A stretch of 64,000 nucleotides of DNA from an uncultured Oscillospiraceae bacterium. Its GTDB lineage: Bacteria > Bacillota > Clostridia > Oscillospirales > Oscillospiraceae. The translations under genes were made by a program, and so were the position numbers. Position 1 is the stretch's first letter; each line of letters starts with the position of its first letter. The stretch covers positions 5,871-69,870 of the forward strand of contig CAJUPW010000012.1 in assembly GCA_910588635.1 (NCBI GenBank), written 5' to 3'. Below the pieces are notes generated by a model. It was not told where the DNA came from and made no database searches. It worked only from the letters and a program-made list of their open reading frames with translations. Of this stretch, positions 16,448 to 25,789 are shown piece after piece.

Positions 16448-18151
16448 TTATTTGCCCGGCTTGAAGCTGTCCTTCAGGCTGACCGCCCGGTTAAAGACCA
16501 GGGCGCCGGGCTTGGAGTCCCTGCTGTCGGCGCAGAAGTAGCCCAGGCGAAGGAACTGGAACCGGTCGGCCGGCTGGGCGGAGGCGAGACTGGCCTCCAG
16601 CTTGCAGCCGGTGAGCACCTCCAGAGAGCCGGGGTTCAAGCAGTCCAGGAAATCCTTCTCTCCGCCGTCCGGGTCCGGGTCGCTGAACAGGTTGTCGTAC
16701 AGCCGCACCTCCGCGTCCACGGCGGTGGCCGCGTCCACCCAGTGGATGGTCGCCCCCTTCACCTTCCGGCCGTCGGCGGGGTCGCCTCCCCGGCTGTCCG
16801 GGTCATACTCGGCAGCGATCTGGGTGATATTTCCCGCCTCGTCGGTCTCGTAGCCCACACATTTGACGAGGTAGGCCCCCTTCAGCCGGCACTCCGGGCC
16901 ACCTGGGTAGAGCCGCTTGTACTTGGGCACAGGCTCGGGCAGGAAGTCCTCCGCCTCCACCCACAGCTCCCGGGAGAAGGTCACCTCCCGGGTCCCGGCG
17001 GAGGGGTCCAGGGGATTGTTTTCCACAGTGAGCGTCTCACTCTTTCCGGCGGGGTAGTTGGTGATGACCAGCTTCACCGGCCGCAGCACGGCCATCACCC
17101 GCTTGGCGTGGTCGTTCAGGTCTTCCCGCAGACAGTGCTCCAGGAAGCCGAACTCCACGGTGGAGGTGTTCTTGGCCACGCCGATGCGGTCGCAGAAGTT
17201 CCGGATGGCGGCGGGGGTGTAGCCCCGGCGGCGCAGGCCGCACAGGGTGGGCATACGGGGGTCGTCCCAACCGGAGACATACTTCTCCTCCACCAGCCTG
17301 CGCAGCTTCCGCTTGGACATGACGGTGTAGTTGATGCCCAGCCGGGCAAACTCGATCTGCCGGGGCTTGGAGGGCACGTCGGTGTTGTTGATGACCCAGT
17401 CGTACAGGGGCCGGTGGTCCTCATACTCCAGGGAGCAGAGGGAGTGGGTAATGCCCTCCAGGGCATCCTGGATGGGGTGGGCGAAGTCGTACATGGGGAA
17501 GATGCACCACTTGGTGCCCTGGCGGTGGTGCTCAATATAGCGGATGCGGTAGAGCACCGGGTCCCGCATGTTGAAATTGCCGCTGGCCAGGTCGATCTTG
17601 GCCCGGAGGGTGTACCTGCCCTCGGGGAACTCTCCGTTCCGCATCCGCTGGAACAGGTCCAGGTTCTCCTCAACGGGCCGGTCCCGCCAGGGGGAGCGGG
17701 CTGGAGTATTCACATCCCCCCGGTACTCCCGGAACTGCTCGGGAGTGAGCTCACAGACGTAAGCCAGTCCCTTTTTGATGAGGCCGATGGCCAGCTCATA
17801 GGTCTTTTCGAAATAGTCGCTGCCGTAGTAGAAGCGGTCCCCCCAGTCGAAGCCCAGCCAGTGGATGTCCTCTTTGATGGCGTCCACAAACTCGGTGTCC
17901 TCCTTGGCGGGGTTGGTGTCGTCCATACGCAGGTTGCAGATGCCGCCGAACTTCTCGGCGGAACCGAAGTCGATAATCAGGGCCTTGCAGTGGCCAATAT
18001 GCAGGTAGCCGTTGGGCTCGGGCGGAAAGCGGGTGTGGACCTGCATCCCGGCGCAGCGGCCTCCCTCGGCGATGTCCTCCGTGATAAACTGGTGGATAAA
18101 GTTCTGGCTTTCAGGCTCTTCCAGACCGGCAGTTTTGATTTCCTCAGACAT
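16448..18151 (-). CDS. glnS: glutaminyl-tRNA synthetase
   Basis: 567 residues, normal for bacterial GlnRS. It has the class I HIGH motif (NGYLHIGHCKA), RMDDTNPAKE, the KMSKS variant VMSKRKL and the C-terminal anticodon-binding beta barrels. It charges tRNA-Gln with glutamine directly; many Firmicutes instead use GatCAB transamidation, so both routes may exist here. GGAGGAG precedes the ATG. Confidence 0.96.
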   Translation of the reverse strand: MSEEIKTAGLEEPESQNFIHQFITEDIAEGGRCAGMQVHTRFPPEPNGYLHIGHCKALIIDFGSAEKFGGICNLRMDDTNPAKEDTEFVDAIKEDIHWLGFDWGDRFYYGSDYFEKTYELAIGLIKKGLAYVCELTPEQFREYRGDVNTPARSPWRDRPVEENLDLFQRMRNGEFPEGRYTLRAKIDLASGNFNMRDPVLYRIRYIEHHRQGTKWCIFPMYDFAHPIQDALEGITHSLCSLEYEDHRPLYDWVINNTDVPSKPRQIEFARLGINYTVMSKRKLRRLVEEKYVSGWDDPRMPTLCGLRRRGYTPAAIRNFCDRIGVAKNTSTVEFGFLEHCLREDLNDHAKRVMAVLRPVKLVITNYPAGKSETLTVENNPLDPSAGTREVTFSRELWVEAEDFLPEPVPKYKRLYPGGPECRLKGAYLVKCVGYETDEAGNITQIAAEYDPDSRGGDPADGRKVKGATIHWVDAATAVDAEVRLYDNLFSDPDPDGGEKDFLDCLNPGSLEVLTGCKLEASLASAQPADRFQFLRLGYFCADSRDSKPGALVFNRAVSLKDSFKPGK

Positions 18152-18252
18152 GGGCTCTCTCCTCCTTTGTCAATGGGGTTATTTTACACCAGAAAACATA
18201 TCCTGGCAAGTGTTTTCGGCTCCCTTTTCCGATTGCACCGGGCACGGAGCCG

Positions 18253-18813
18253 TTACATGGGCTTCAGATTTTGATTGAGCCGGTCCACCATCCAGGAAAT
18301 CCGTTTCTCCCGTCCGGCGTCGGTCTTGGCGTCGAAGTAGGCCCGGGCGTAGGTTTTCTGCACAGATGGGGACATAGCCTTAAAATTGGAAAAGGCGGGC
18401 TCATGGCCCTCCAGCAGTGCGGAAACCTGCGCAATCTGTTCCTCTGTCACCGCTATGGGGCTGGGCGCGTTCCACTGGCCGTTCGCCTTGGCCTGCGCTA
18501 TCTTCGCCCTTCCGAAGTCGGTCATAAGCCCCCGCTCCTCTAAGCGTTGGGTCAGTGCCTTGTTTTTCTCCGACCACTTGCTCTTATCCCGGCGTTGGGA
18601 AAAGTATTTCCTATAGGATTTGTCGTCAATGCTCTGCATCTGCCCATCAATCCACCCAAAACACAGGGCCTCCTCCAGCGCTTCCCCCGCCTTAATGGTT
18701 TTTGGACCGCCGGCCTTGCCGAATAAGAGCCAGACGCCGGCACTGGTCAGGCAGTGCTCAGACAGCCAGCGCCGAAAGGTCTCTCTGTCGTGAAACTCCA
18801 AAATGTCGCTCAT
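18253..18813 (-). CDS. YdeI/OmpD-associated family protein
   Basis: A 186-residue protein starting MSDILEFHDRETFRRWL, with GGGAG five bases upstream (an in-frame ATG ten codons earlier has no good site). Conserved YdeI features: GVWLLFGKAG, EALCFGWIDGQ, KYFSQRRDKSKWSEKNK and a C-terminal YARAYFDAKTDAGREKRI. Members are cytoplasmic, sometimes annotated as bacteriocin-protection proteins; the biochemical role is not established. Confidence 0.82.
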   Translation of the reverse strand: MSDILEFHDRETFRRWLSEHCLTSAGVWLLFGKAGGPKTIKAGEALEEALCFGWIDGQMQSIDDKSYRKYFSQRRDKSKWSEKNKALTQRLEERGLMTDFGRAKIAQAKANGQWNAPSPIAVTEEQIAQVSALLEGHEPAFSNFKAMSPSVQKTYARAYFDAKTDAGREKRISWMVDRLNQNLKPM

Positions 18814-18914
18814 CATATCTCCCATTCTTTCTTCGCTTGCCATCCTGATTTTCCGCTGATTGCTCCAATTTTATCACAGGATCGTATGGTGTGCAATCTG
18901 TTTTCGGAAAACTC

Positions 18915-18943
18915 TTGTTCCCGCCGGAAAATAGGGGTATAAT
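18915..18943 (+). promoter_or_regulatory. promoter of the thioredoxin system operon
   Basis: TTGTTC, 17 bases, TATAAT, 22 bases ahead of the reductase-like start. Confidence 0.75.
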
Positions 18944-18965
18944 AGGGGACATAGGAGTGAACGGT

Positions 18966-19808
18966 ATGGTATATGATATGATTGTATTGGGCTCCGGCCC
19001 CGCCGGGCTGGCGGCGGCCATTGCAGCCCGCGGCCGGGACAAGAGCGTCCTGGTCATCGGAAACCGCTGGCAGGACAGCCCTCTGGCCAAGGCGGAGCGG
19101 GTGGACAACTACCCCGGCCTCCCCGGCCGCACCGGTCTGGAACTGCTGGAGGAGTTTTACCGCCACGCCCAAAGCGCGGGCACGGAGTTCGTGGTGGGCA
19201 AGGCCCTGTCCCTACTGGCCTGGGAGGGCTTTTCCATTACCGTTGGCTCTCAGGTGTATCGGGGAAAAGCTCTGATTCTGGCCCCCGGCGTGGTCCGGGC
19301 GGCCAAGTACCCGGGCGAGGCGGAATACCTGGGCCGGGGGGTGAGCTACTGCGCCACCTGCGACGGGATGCTCTACCGGGGCAGACCCGTCGCCGTGGTC
19401 GGTCTGGCCCCCGACGCCCCTCAGGAGACCAACTACCTCCACAGCCTGGGCTGTCAGGTAGTCTACGTCTCCCCCTGGCAGCCCCAGGGGCTGGACGGGG
19501 CCATCCCCTATGTGAAAGCCGGAAAGCTGGCCGTCAAAGGGGAGCAGACTGTCACCGGGCTGGAGGCGGACGGTGCCCTCCTCCCCTGTGCCGGGGTGTT
19601 CATCCTCCGGAAGGCGGTGGCTCCCACCGACCTGCTGCCCACGCTGGAAACCGAGGCGGGAGTCATCAAGGTGGACCGGAAGATGGCCTCCAGCATCCCC
19701 GGAGTGTTCGCCGCCGGGGACTGCACCGGCGGGCCGCTCCAGGTATCCAAGGCGGTGGGAGAGGGCCATGTGGCCGCCCTGTCCGCCTGCGAATATTTAG
19801 ACAAATGA
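18966..19808 (+). CDS. thioredoxin-reductase-like flavoprotein lacking the NADPH motif
   Basis: 280 residues, shorter than the usual 305-315 of TrxB. The FAD motif GSGPAG (9-14), the redox-active C129-A-T-C132 and the C-terminal FAD site GVFAAGDCTGGPLQV are intact. The position of the NADPH loop reads VVGLAPDAPQETNYL, where TrxB has GGGDSAxEEA, and the HRR phosphate-binding motif is absent (YVSPWQPQ). It therefore probably does not use NADPH; clostridial ferredoxin-dependent flavin thioredoxin reductases show such loss. Thioredoxin follows 13 bases later. AGGAGTG precedes the ATG. Confidence 0.88.
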   Translation: MVYDMIVLGSGPAGLAAAIAARGRDKSVLVIGNRWQDSPLAKAERVDNYPGLPGRTGLELLEEFYRHAQSAGTEFVVGKALSLLAWEGFSITVGSQVYRGKALILAPGVVRAAKYPGEAEYLGRGVSYCATCDGMLYRGRPVAVVGLAPDAPQETNYLHSLGCQVVYVSPWQPQGLDGAIPYVKAGKLAVKGEQTVTGLEADGALLPCAGVFILRKAVAPTDLLPTLETEAGVIKVDRKMASSIPGVFAAGDCTGGPLQVSKAVGEGHVAALSACEYLDK

Positions 19809-19821
19809 AAGGAAGATTGTT

Positions 19822-20133
19822 ATGATCCATTTCAACAAGGAGACCTTTGAAAAGGCCCTCGGCGAGGGCAGGCTGATGATGGTGGACTTCTGGGCCGAGT
19901 GGTGCGGTCCCTGTCAGATGCTGGGCCCCGTCATTGAGAAGCTGGCCGAAAATTACGAGGGCAAGGCCGTCGTTGGCAAGGTAAACACCGACGAGGAGCA
20001 GGAACTGGCCATGAGCTTCCACATCACCGGCATCCCCACCGTCATCTTCTTCAAGGACGGCAGGGAGATCGACCGGCTGGTGGGGGTCATGCCCCCCGAC
20101 GCCTTCATTCAGGTGCTGGAGAAAAACCTGTAA
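19822..20133 (+). CDS. trxA: thioredoxin
   Basis: 103 residues with the active site WAEWCGPCQM and the cis-proline loop GIPTVIFF. It is the cytoplasmic dithiol carrier and the likely substrate of the reductase-like protein encoded immediately upstream. AAAGGAAG precedes the ATG. Confidence 0.96.
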   Translation: MIHFNKETFEKALGEGRLMMVDFWAEWCGPCQMLGPVIEKLAENYEGKAVVGKVNTDEEQELAMSFHITGIPTVIFFKDGREIDRLVGVMPPDAFIQVLEKNL

Positions 20134-20141
20134 CAGAGTCT

Positions 20142-20182
20142 CCGCCCTCCCGCCGTACGGGGGGAGGGCGGCCGTTGTTTTT
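20142..20182 (+). terminator. terminator after trxA
   Basis: CCGCCCTCCC pairs with GGGAGGGCGG, followed by CCGTTGTTTTT. Confidence 0.85.
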
Positions 20183-20561
20183 ACAGCACGTTGACCACCG
20201 TGGCCTGCTCCATCTCAGCCAGCAGCTCCAGCTGGGCCACCAGATCGGCGTTTGCCGCGTTGTACTGGTCGGGCTCCCGGAGCCGGAGATACTCCAGCAC
20301 CTGCCGGAAGGCCCGCAGCACCTGGTCGGTGTCGCTGTGGCGCATGAGAGTGTGAAAGTAAAAATGGTGGTCCTGCCAGTCCTCGTAGACCTGCCGGGTG
20401 AGGGCCTCCGCCCGGTCCCAGTTCCCCTGTCCCGTCAGCGTCTGGGCCTGACGCAGCCGCTCCCCCATATTCCCGGTGAGCTTCTGGGCGTACCAGGCGT
20501 TGGTCAGGCTGGCCGCCAGCAGCAGAGCCAGCAGCCCCGCCGCGATCCAAAGTCGTTTCAT
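20181..20561 (-). CDS. DUF4363 family membrane-anchored protein
   Basis: 126 residues with an N-terminal membrane helix (MKRLWIAAGLLALLLAAS) and a helical extracytoplasmic part (DRAEALTRQVYEDWQDHHFYFHTLMRH). This is the DUF4363 pattern of spore-forming Clostridia, commonly next to DUF421 proteins, as here. Function unknown. It starts 12 bases after the DUF421 stop and is co-transcribed. Confidence 0.78.
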   Translation of the reverse strand: MKRLWIAAGLLALLLAASLTNAWYAQKLTGNMGERLRQAQTLTGQGNWDRAEALTRQVYEDWQDHHFYFHTLMRHSDTDQVLRAFRQVLEYLRLREPDQYNAANADLVAQLELLAEMEQATVVNVL

Positions 20562-20572
20562 AAAACTGCCCC

Positions 20573-21247
20573 CTACGATTCCTTCTTGGCGAAGTAGACC
20601 GCGTCGGCCTCATCCACCAGCAGCAAAAACACCTGGGAAATATCCCGGCACCCCCGCTGGGCAAGCTGCTTGTCCAGCCAGGGGCGGTCGTGGCCCAGCA
20701 GCTTTAAATTGCGCTCCAGCAGCTTTCCGTCGCTGACCACCACCTGGGGCAGTCCCCCCTCCTCCACGCTCACCTTCAGGTCCCGGGCCGTGGGGGGCTT
20801 CTGGTTGGCGTAGGGCAGGATGGAGAGCAGGCCGTTGGTCTCCAGAATGGCGTATTTGATCTGGCTGAGATCGGTGTAGCCCTTGCCCCTCAGCTCCTCC
20901 AGCAGCTCGTCCAGGGTAAGGCGGGTCTTGGCCATCTCCTGCTGGTCCAGGGTCCCATTCCGGACGACGATGCTGGGCCGGCCGCACAGAAGCGCCCGGA
21001 ACCGGACGCTCTTCATGGTGAGTACCGACAAAATCATGGTAACCGACAGCAGAGTCAGGATGGGCACCACCCCGGTGAGCAAGGGGATGCCGTAGTCCTG
21101 CATAGGCACTGAGGCCAGATCGGCGATGATAAGGGAGAGCACCAGCTCGGAGGGCTCCAGCTCCCCCACCTGGCGCTTTCCCATCAGCCGCACCCCGGCG
21201 ATAATGAGGATGTATAAAATAATTGTCCGTAACAGGCCGGTAAACAT
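20573..21247 (-). CDS. DUF421 (YetF-like) membrane protein
   Basis: 224 residues: three N-terminal helices (about 5-85), then a DUF421 beta-rich cytoplasmic domain (RPSIVVRNGTLDQQEMAKTRLTLDELLEELR). YetF/YkjA relatives occur in spore formers, some induced in the forespore; the role is unknown. GGAGGCG precedes the ATG. Its TAG stop lies in GTAGGGGGCAG, a possible remnant of the dispersed repeat. Confidence 0.85.
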   Translation of the reverse strand: MFTGLLRTIILYILIIAGVRLMGKRQVGELEPSELVLSLIIADLASVPMQDYGIPLLTGVVPILTLLSVTMILSVLTMKSVRFRALLCGRPSIVVRNGTLDQQEMAKTRLTLDELLEELRGKGYTDLSQIKYAILETNGLLSILPYANQKPPTARDLKVSVEEGGLPQVVVSDGKLLERNLKLLGHDRPWLDKQLAQRGCRDISQVFLLLVDEADAVYFAKKES

Positions 21248-21353
21248 GCTTCTCGCCTCCTGTTTTTTCAGTCTTTCCCGGCCCTCAAAAATTTATCCTG
21301 CGAATTGCCCAAATATCCTCCGAATATTGATACAGAAAAAGGGAAAACGCATC

Positions 21354-21382
21354 TTGCCAAGGGGCATTTTTTTCGATAAAAT
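21354..21382 (+). promoter_or_regulatory. carAB promoter
   Basis: TTGCCA, 17 bases, TAAAAT, 55 bases before carA. The leader is too short for a PyrR attenuator, and no T-box or ARG-box is evident. Confidence 0.7.
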
Positions 21383-21437
21383 AACTTGATTAGACTTACA
21401 GACGCAGAACTGGAACGGAAAGCGAGTGAACGAAAGA

Positions 21438-22535
21438 ATGAAAGCGACCTTGATCTTAGCCAACGGGAGCATCTTCTCCGGCACCAGCATCGGCTCCACC
21501 GAGACGAGGGTGTGCGAGATGGTGTTCAACACCTCCATGGCCGGCTACCAGGAGATTCTCACCGACCCCTCCTACGCCGGACAGGGCGTGGTCATGTCCT
21601 ATCCCCTCATCGGCAATTACGGGGTCAACAGCGAGGACAACGAGTCCCGCAGGCCCTGGGCAGAGGCCCTTGTGGTCCGCCATCTGTCCCCCCGGGGGAG
21701 CAACTTCCGCTGTGAGGGCGATCTGGGCAGCTATTTGAAGGAACACAACATCACCGGCATCCAGGGCGTAGACACCCGGGCGCTGACTAAGATACTCCGC
21801 AGTGAGGGGAGCATGAACGGAATGCTCACCTGTGCGGAGCATTTTAATATCGCCAAGGTGCTGGAACAGCTGAAAACCTACAAGGTGGAAAACACCGTGG
21901 CGCTGGTCACCCGGACCGAGCCCGAGGTATTCCCCGCCTGCGGCGAGGAGCGCTTCCATGTGGCCATGATGGATTACGGCGTCAAGCAGCACATGATCGA
22001 GTGCCTGCGCAAGCGGGGCTGCAGGGTGACGGCTCTGCCCGCCTCCACCTCCGCCGGGGAAGTGCTCTCCGGGGGGTACGACGGTGTGATGCTCTCCAAC
22101 GGCCCCGGCGACCCGGCGGAAAACACCGCCATCATCGAGGAGCTGAAAACGCTCTATGCCAGCGATATCCCTCTCTTCGGCGTCTGCCTGGGCCACCAGC
22201 TTCTGGCCCTGGCCACCGGAGCCAGGACCGGCCGGCTGGCCTACGGCCACCGGGGGGGCAACCACCCCGTCCGGGATTTGGCGAAGGGCCGGGTGTTCAT
22301 CACCAGCCAGAACCACGGCTACATGGTGCTCTCTGACTCGGTAGACCCCTCTGTGGCCGAGGTGAGCCACGTCAACGTCAACGACGGCACCTGCGAGGGT
22401 CTGAACTACAAACGGCCCGACTGCTTCACCACCCAGTTCCATCCCGAGGCCAACGCCGGCCCCAGGGACACCGAGTATCTGTTCAACCGCTTTATCGACA
22501 ATATGGCCGCCAGGAAATCGGGAGGTGACAAGTAA
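21438..22535 (+). CDS. carA: carbamoyl-phosphate synthase small subunit
   Basis: 365 residues. The N-terminal CPSase_sm domain (MKATLILANGSIFSGTSIG, FNTSMAGYQEILTDPSYAGQ) is followed by a class I glutamine amidotransferase with nucleophile C250 (FGVCLGHQLLALA) and catalytic His-Glu in FHPEA. It releases ammonia from glutamine for CarB. A GTG four codons upstream is an alternative start. The stop overlaps the carB start (TAATG). Confidence 0.96.
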   Translation: MKATLILANGSIFSGTSIGSTETRVCEMVFNTSMAGYQEILTDPSYAGQGVVMSYPLIGNYGVNSEDNESRRPWAEALVVRHLSPRGSNFRCEGDLGSYLKEHNITGIQGVDTRALTKILRSEGSMNGMLTCAEHFNIAKVLEQLKTYKVENTVALVTRTEPEVFPACGEERFHVAMMDYGVKQHMIECLRKRGCRVTALPASTSAGEVLSGGYDGVMLSNGPGDPAENTAIIEELKTLYASDIPLFGVCLGHQLLALATGARTGRLAYGHRGGNHPVRDLAKGRVFITSQNHGYMVLSDSVDPSVAEVSHVNVNDGTCEGLNYKRPDCFTTQFHPEANAGPRDTEYLFNRFIDNMAARKSGGDK

Positions 22536-25500
22536 TGCCCAAGTATACCGACGTGAAGAAGGTGCTGGTGCTGGGCTCCGGCCCCATCGTCATCGGCCAG
22601 GCCGCGGAGTTTGACTACGCCGGCACCCAGGCCTGCCGCGCCCTGAAGGAGGAGGGCCTGGAGGTGGTGCTGGTTAACTCCAACCCCGCCACCATCATGA
22701 CCGACAAGGACATCGCCGACCATGTGTATATCGAACCGCTGAACATCCCCTCCGTCACACAGGTCATCGAGATGGAGCGGCCCGACTCCATCCTGCCCAC
22801 CCTGGGCGGCCAGACCGGCCTGAACCTGGCCATGGCCCTCCACGAGGACGGGACCCTGGCCAAGTATGGCGTCCGCCTGCTGGGCACATCCCCCGAGTCT
22901 ATCCGCAAAGCTGAGGACCGCCAGGGCTTCAAGGACTGCATGGAGTCCATCGGTCAGCCCTGCGTCACCTCCCTGGTGGTGGAGAGCGTTCAGGACGCCG
23001 TCTCCTTCGCCGAGAGCATCGGCTACCCGGTCATCGTCCGGCCCGCCTACACCCTGGGCGGCACCGGCGGGGGCATCGCCTACGACCGCTCCTCCCTGGA
23101 GGAGATCGCCGACCGGGGCATCAACCTCAGCCGTGTGGGTCAGGTGCTCATCGAGCGGTGCATCGCCGGCTGGAAGGAGATCGAGTTCGAGGTCATGCGG
23201 GACGGCGCCGGCAACGTCATCACCATCTGCTCCATGGAAAACATCGACCCTGTGGGCGTCCACACCGGCGACTCCATCGTGGTGGCCCCCACCCAGACCC
23301 TGGCCAACAGGGAGTTCCAGATGCTCCGCTCCGCCGCCCTGGACATCATCTCCGCCCTGGAGATCGAGGGCGGGTGCAACGTGCAGTTCGCCCTGAACCC
23401 CGACTCCTTTGAGTACGCCGTCATCGAGGTCAATCCCCGGGTGTCCCGGTCCTCCGCCCTGGCCTCCAAGGCCACCGGCTACCCCATCGCCAAGGTGGCG
23501 GCGAAAGTCGCCCTGGGCTACACCCTGGACGAGATACCCAACGCCGTCACCGGCAAGACCAAGGCCTGCTTCGAGCCCGCCATCGACTACTGCGTGCTGA
23601 AAATCCCCCGTCTGCCCTTTGACAAGTTCACCACCGCCAGCCGCACCCTGGGCACCCAGATGAAGGCCACCGGCGAGGTCATGGCCATCGCCAATTCCTT
23701 CGAGGGGGCCGTCATGAAGGCCATCCGCTCCCTGGAGCTGAACGTCCGGGCTCTCAAGCTGGACAAGCTGGAGAAGCTGTACACCGATGAGATCGAGGAG
23801 CTGCTGGTCAACGTCACCGACGAGCGGCTGTTCGTGGTGGCCGAGGCTCTGCGCCGGGGCTTCTCCCCTCAGAAGATTTACTCCATCACCAAGATGGATA
23901 TCTGGTTCCTGGACGGCTTCAAACGGATCATCGACATGGAGGAGGAGCTCAAGCGCTGCAAGGGCGAACCGGATGTCGACACCCTGAAGCGGGCCAAGGA
24001 GATGTGCTTCGCCGACAGCTATATCGGCGCCCTGTGCGGCATGACCCAGGCCGATGTGAAGGCCTTGCGGGAGCGGTACAGTATCATCCCCGCCTTCAAG
24101 ATGGTGGATACCTGCGCCGCCGAGTTCGATGCCGAGACCCCCTATTACTACTCCACCTACGACGGAGAGAACGAGGCCCGGGACGACGGGTCGGGGCGGA
24201 AAAAGGTGCTGGTGCTGGGCTCCGGCCCCATCCGCATCGGCCAGGGCATCGAGTTTGACTACTGCTCCGTCCACTCCGTCTGGGCGCTCCGCAAGCTGGG
24301 CTGCGAGACCATCATCGTCAACAACAACCCGGAGACCGTCTCCACCGACTTCGACGTGGCCGACAAGCTGTACTTTGAGCCGCTGACCGCCGAGGACGTG
24401 CAGAACATCGTGGAACAGGAAAAGCCATGGGGAGCGGTGGTCCAGTTCGGGGGCCAGACCGCCATCAAGCTGGCCAAGGCTCTCACCGACATGGGCGTCC
24501 GGCTGCTGGGCACCCCCGCAGACGGCGTGGATGCCGCCGAGGACCGGGAGCGGTTTGATGAGATTCTGCAGAAGTGCTCCATCCCCCGGGCCAGGGGCAG
24601 GACCGTCTTCACCACCCAGGAGGCACTGGACGCCGCCCACGAGCTGGGCTACCCCGTGCTGGTGCGGCCCTCCTACGTGCTGGGCGGACAGGGCATGGAA
24701 ATCGCCTACACCGACCGGAACATTGAGGAGTTCATGAGGATCATCAACATGACCGTTCAGGAACACCCCATTCTGGTGGACAAGTACCTCATGGGCCGAG
24801 AGCTGGAGGTCGACGGCGTGTTCGACGGGGAGGACATCCTCATCCCCGGCATCATGGAGCACGTGGAGCGGGCCGGCGTTCACTCCGGAGACTCCATCGC
24901 CGTCTATCCCCCCCTCCACCTGGAGCAGAAGCACCGGGACCTGATCCTCAAGCACACCAAGAGCATGGCCGGACACCTGGGGGTGGTGGGCCTCATCAAC
25001 GCCCAGTATATCCTCTATGACGACGACATCTATGTGATCGAGGTCAACCCCCGGTCCTCCCGCACCATCCCCTATATCTCCAAGGTCACCGGCGTGCCCA
25101 TCATTGACCTGGCTACCCGGGTGATGCTGGGAGAGAAGCTCCGCGATATGGAATACGGCACCGGCATCTACAGGGAAGCCGACTACTTTGCCGTCAAGGC
25201 CCCGGTATTTTCCTTCGAGAAGCTCACCGACGTGGACACCGGCCTGGGCCCCGAGATGAAATCCACCGGCGAGGTGCTGGGACTGGCCGAGACCTATCCT
25301 CAGGCCCTCCTCAAGGCCTTTAAGGGCTCCGGAATGCGGGCCCCCAAGCGAGGCGGCCGGATCATCGTCACTGTGAAGGACGAGGACAAGGGGGAGATCG
25401 TAGCCATCGCCCGGGGCTTCGAGGAGATGGGTGTGGAGCTGTACGCCACCGCCGGCACCTGCCAGACCCTCACCGACGCGGGCATCCAGTGCAAGGGCGT

Positions 25501-25744
25501 CAACCGGGTGTCCCAGGCCCACCCCAACATCCTGGACATGATCGCGTCCGGCACCGTGGACCTGATTATCAACACTCCCACCCGGGGCCGCAAGCACGAC
25601 AGCGACGGCTTCCGCATCCGCCGCTCCGCTGTGGAGCACGGGGTGGGCTGCGTCACCTCGGTGGACACCGCCAGGGCCTTGCTCACCGTCCGGCAGCAGA
25701 GCCGCAGCGAGGACCTGACTCCCATCGACATCACGAAAATCTAA
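22535..25744 (+). CDS. carB: carbamoyl-phosphate synthase large subunit
   Basis: 1069 residues with the two homologous ATP-grasp halves (each opening KKVLVLGSGP, at about residues 7 and 557), GGQTGLNLA/GGQTAIKLA, and a C-terminal MGS-like allosteric domain (about 935-1065; TAGTCQTLTDAG, IINTPTRGRK). It forms carbamoyl phosphate for pyrimidine and arginine synthesis. It overlaps carA by one base; a terminator follows. Confidence 0.97.
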   Translation: MPKYTDVKKVLVLGSGPIVIGQAAEFDYAGTQACRALKEEGLEVVLVNSNPATIMTDKDIADHVYIEPLNIPSVTQVIEMERPDSILPTLGGQTGLNLAMALHEDGTLAKYGVRLLGTSPESIRKAEDRQGFKDCMESIGQPCVTSLVVESVQDAVSFAESIGYPVIVRPAYTLGGTGGGIAYDRSSLEEIADRGINLSRVGQVLIERCIAGWKEIEFEVMRDGAGNVITICSMENIDPVGVHTGDSIVVAPTQTLANREFQMLRSAALDIISALEIEGGCNVQFALNPDSFEYAVIEVNPRVSRSSALASKATGYPIAKVAAKVALGYTLDEIPNAVTGKTKACFEPAIDYCVLKIPRLPFDKFTTASRTLGTQMKATGEVMAIANSFEGAVMKAIRSLELNVRALKLDKLEKLYTDEIEELLVNVTDERLFVVAEALRRGFSPQKIYSITKMDIWFLDGFKRIIDMEEELKRCKGEPDVDTLKRAKEMCFADSYIGALCGMTQADVKALRERYSIIPAFKMVDTCAAEFDAETPYYYSTYDGENEARDDGSGRKKVLVLGSGPIRIGQGIEFDYCSVHSVWALRKLGCETIIVNNNPETVSTDFDVADKLYFEPLTAEDVQNIVEQEKPWGAVVQFGGQTAIKLAKALTDMGVRLLGTPADGVDAAEDRERFDEILQKCSIPRARGRTVFTTQEALDAAHELGYPVLVRPSYVLGGQGMEIAYTDRNIEEFMRIINMTVQEHPILVDKYLMGRELEVDGVFDGEDILIPGIMEHVERAGVHSGDSIAVYPPLHLEQKHRDLILKHTKSMAGHLGVVGLINAQYILYDDDIYVIEVNPRSSRTIPYISKVTGVPIIDLATRVMLGEKLRDMEYGTGIYREADYFAVKAPVFSFEKLTDVDTGLGPEMKSTGEVLGLAETYPQALLKAFKGSGMRAPKRGGRIIVTVKDEDKGEIVAIARGFEEMGVELYATAGTCQTLTDAGIQCKGVNRVSQAHPNILDMIASGTVDLIINTPTRGRKHDSDGFRIRRSAVEHGVGCVTSVDTARALLTVRQQSRSEDLTPIDITKI

Positions 25745-25747
25745 GCG

Positions 25748-25777
25748 AAAGGCCCCCGGCTTACGCCGGGGGCCTTT
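25748..25777. terminator. terminator after carB
   Basis: AAAGGCCCCCGGC / GCCGGGGGCCTTT with a TTAC loop; symmetric, so it also ends the convergent histidine kinase gene. Confidence 0.9.
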
Positions 25778-25789
25778 CCATGCCGTTAT

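Noticed and set aside
16742..18274. A 510-residue open frame antisense to glnS
   Set aside because: glnS carries all class I synthetase motifs; the antisense frame has none.
22406..25639. A 1077-residue open frame antisense to carB
   Set aside because: carB is complete and well conserved on the other strand. The antisense frame is low-complexity Gly/His/Val sequence, an effect of GC-rich third positions.
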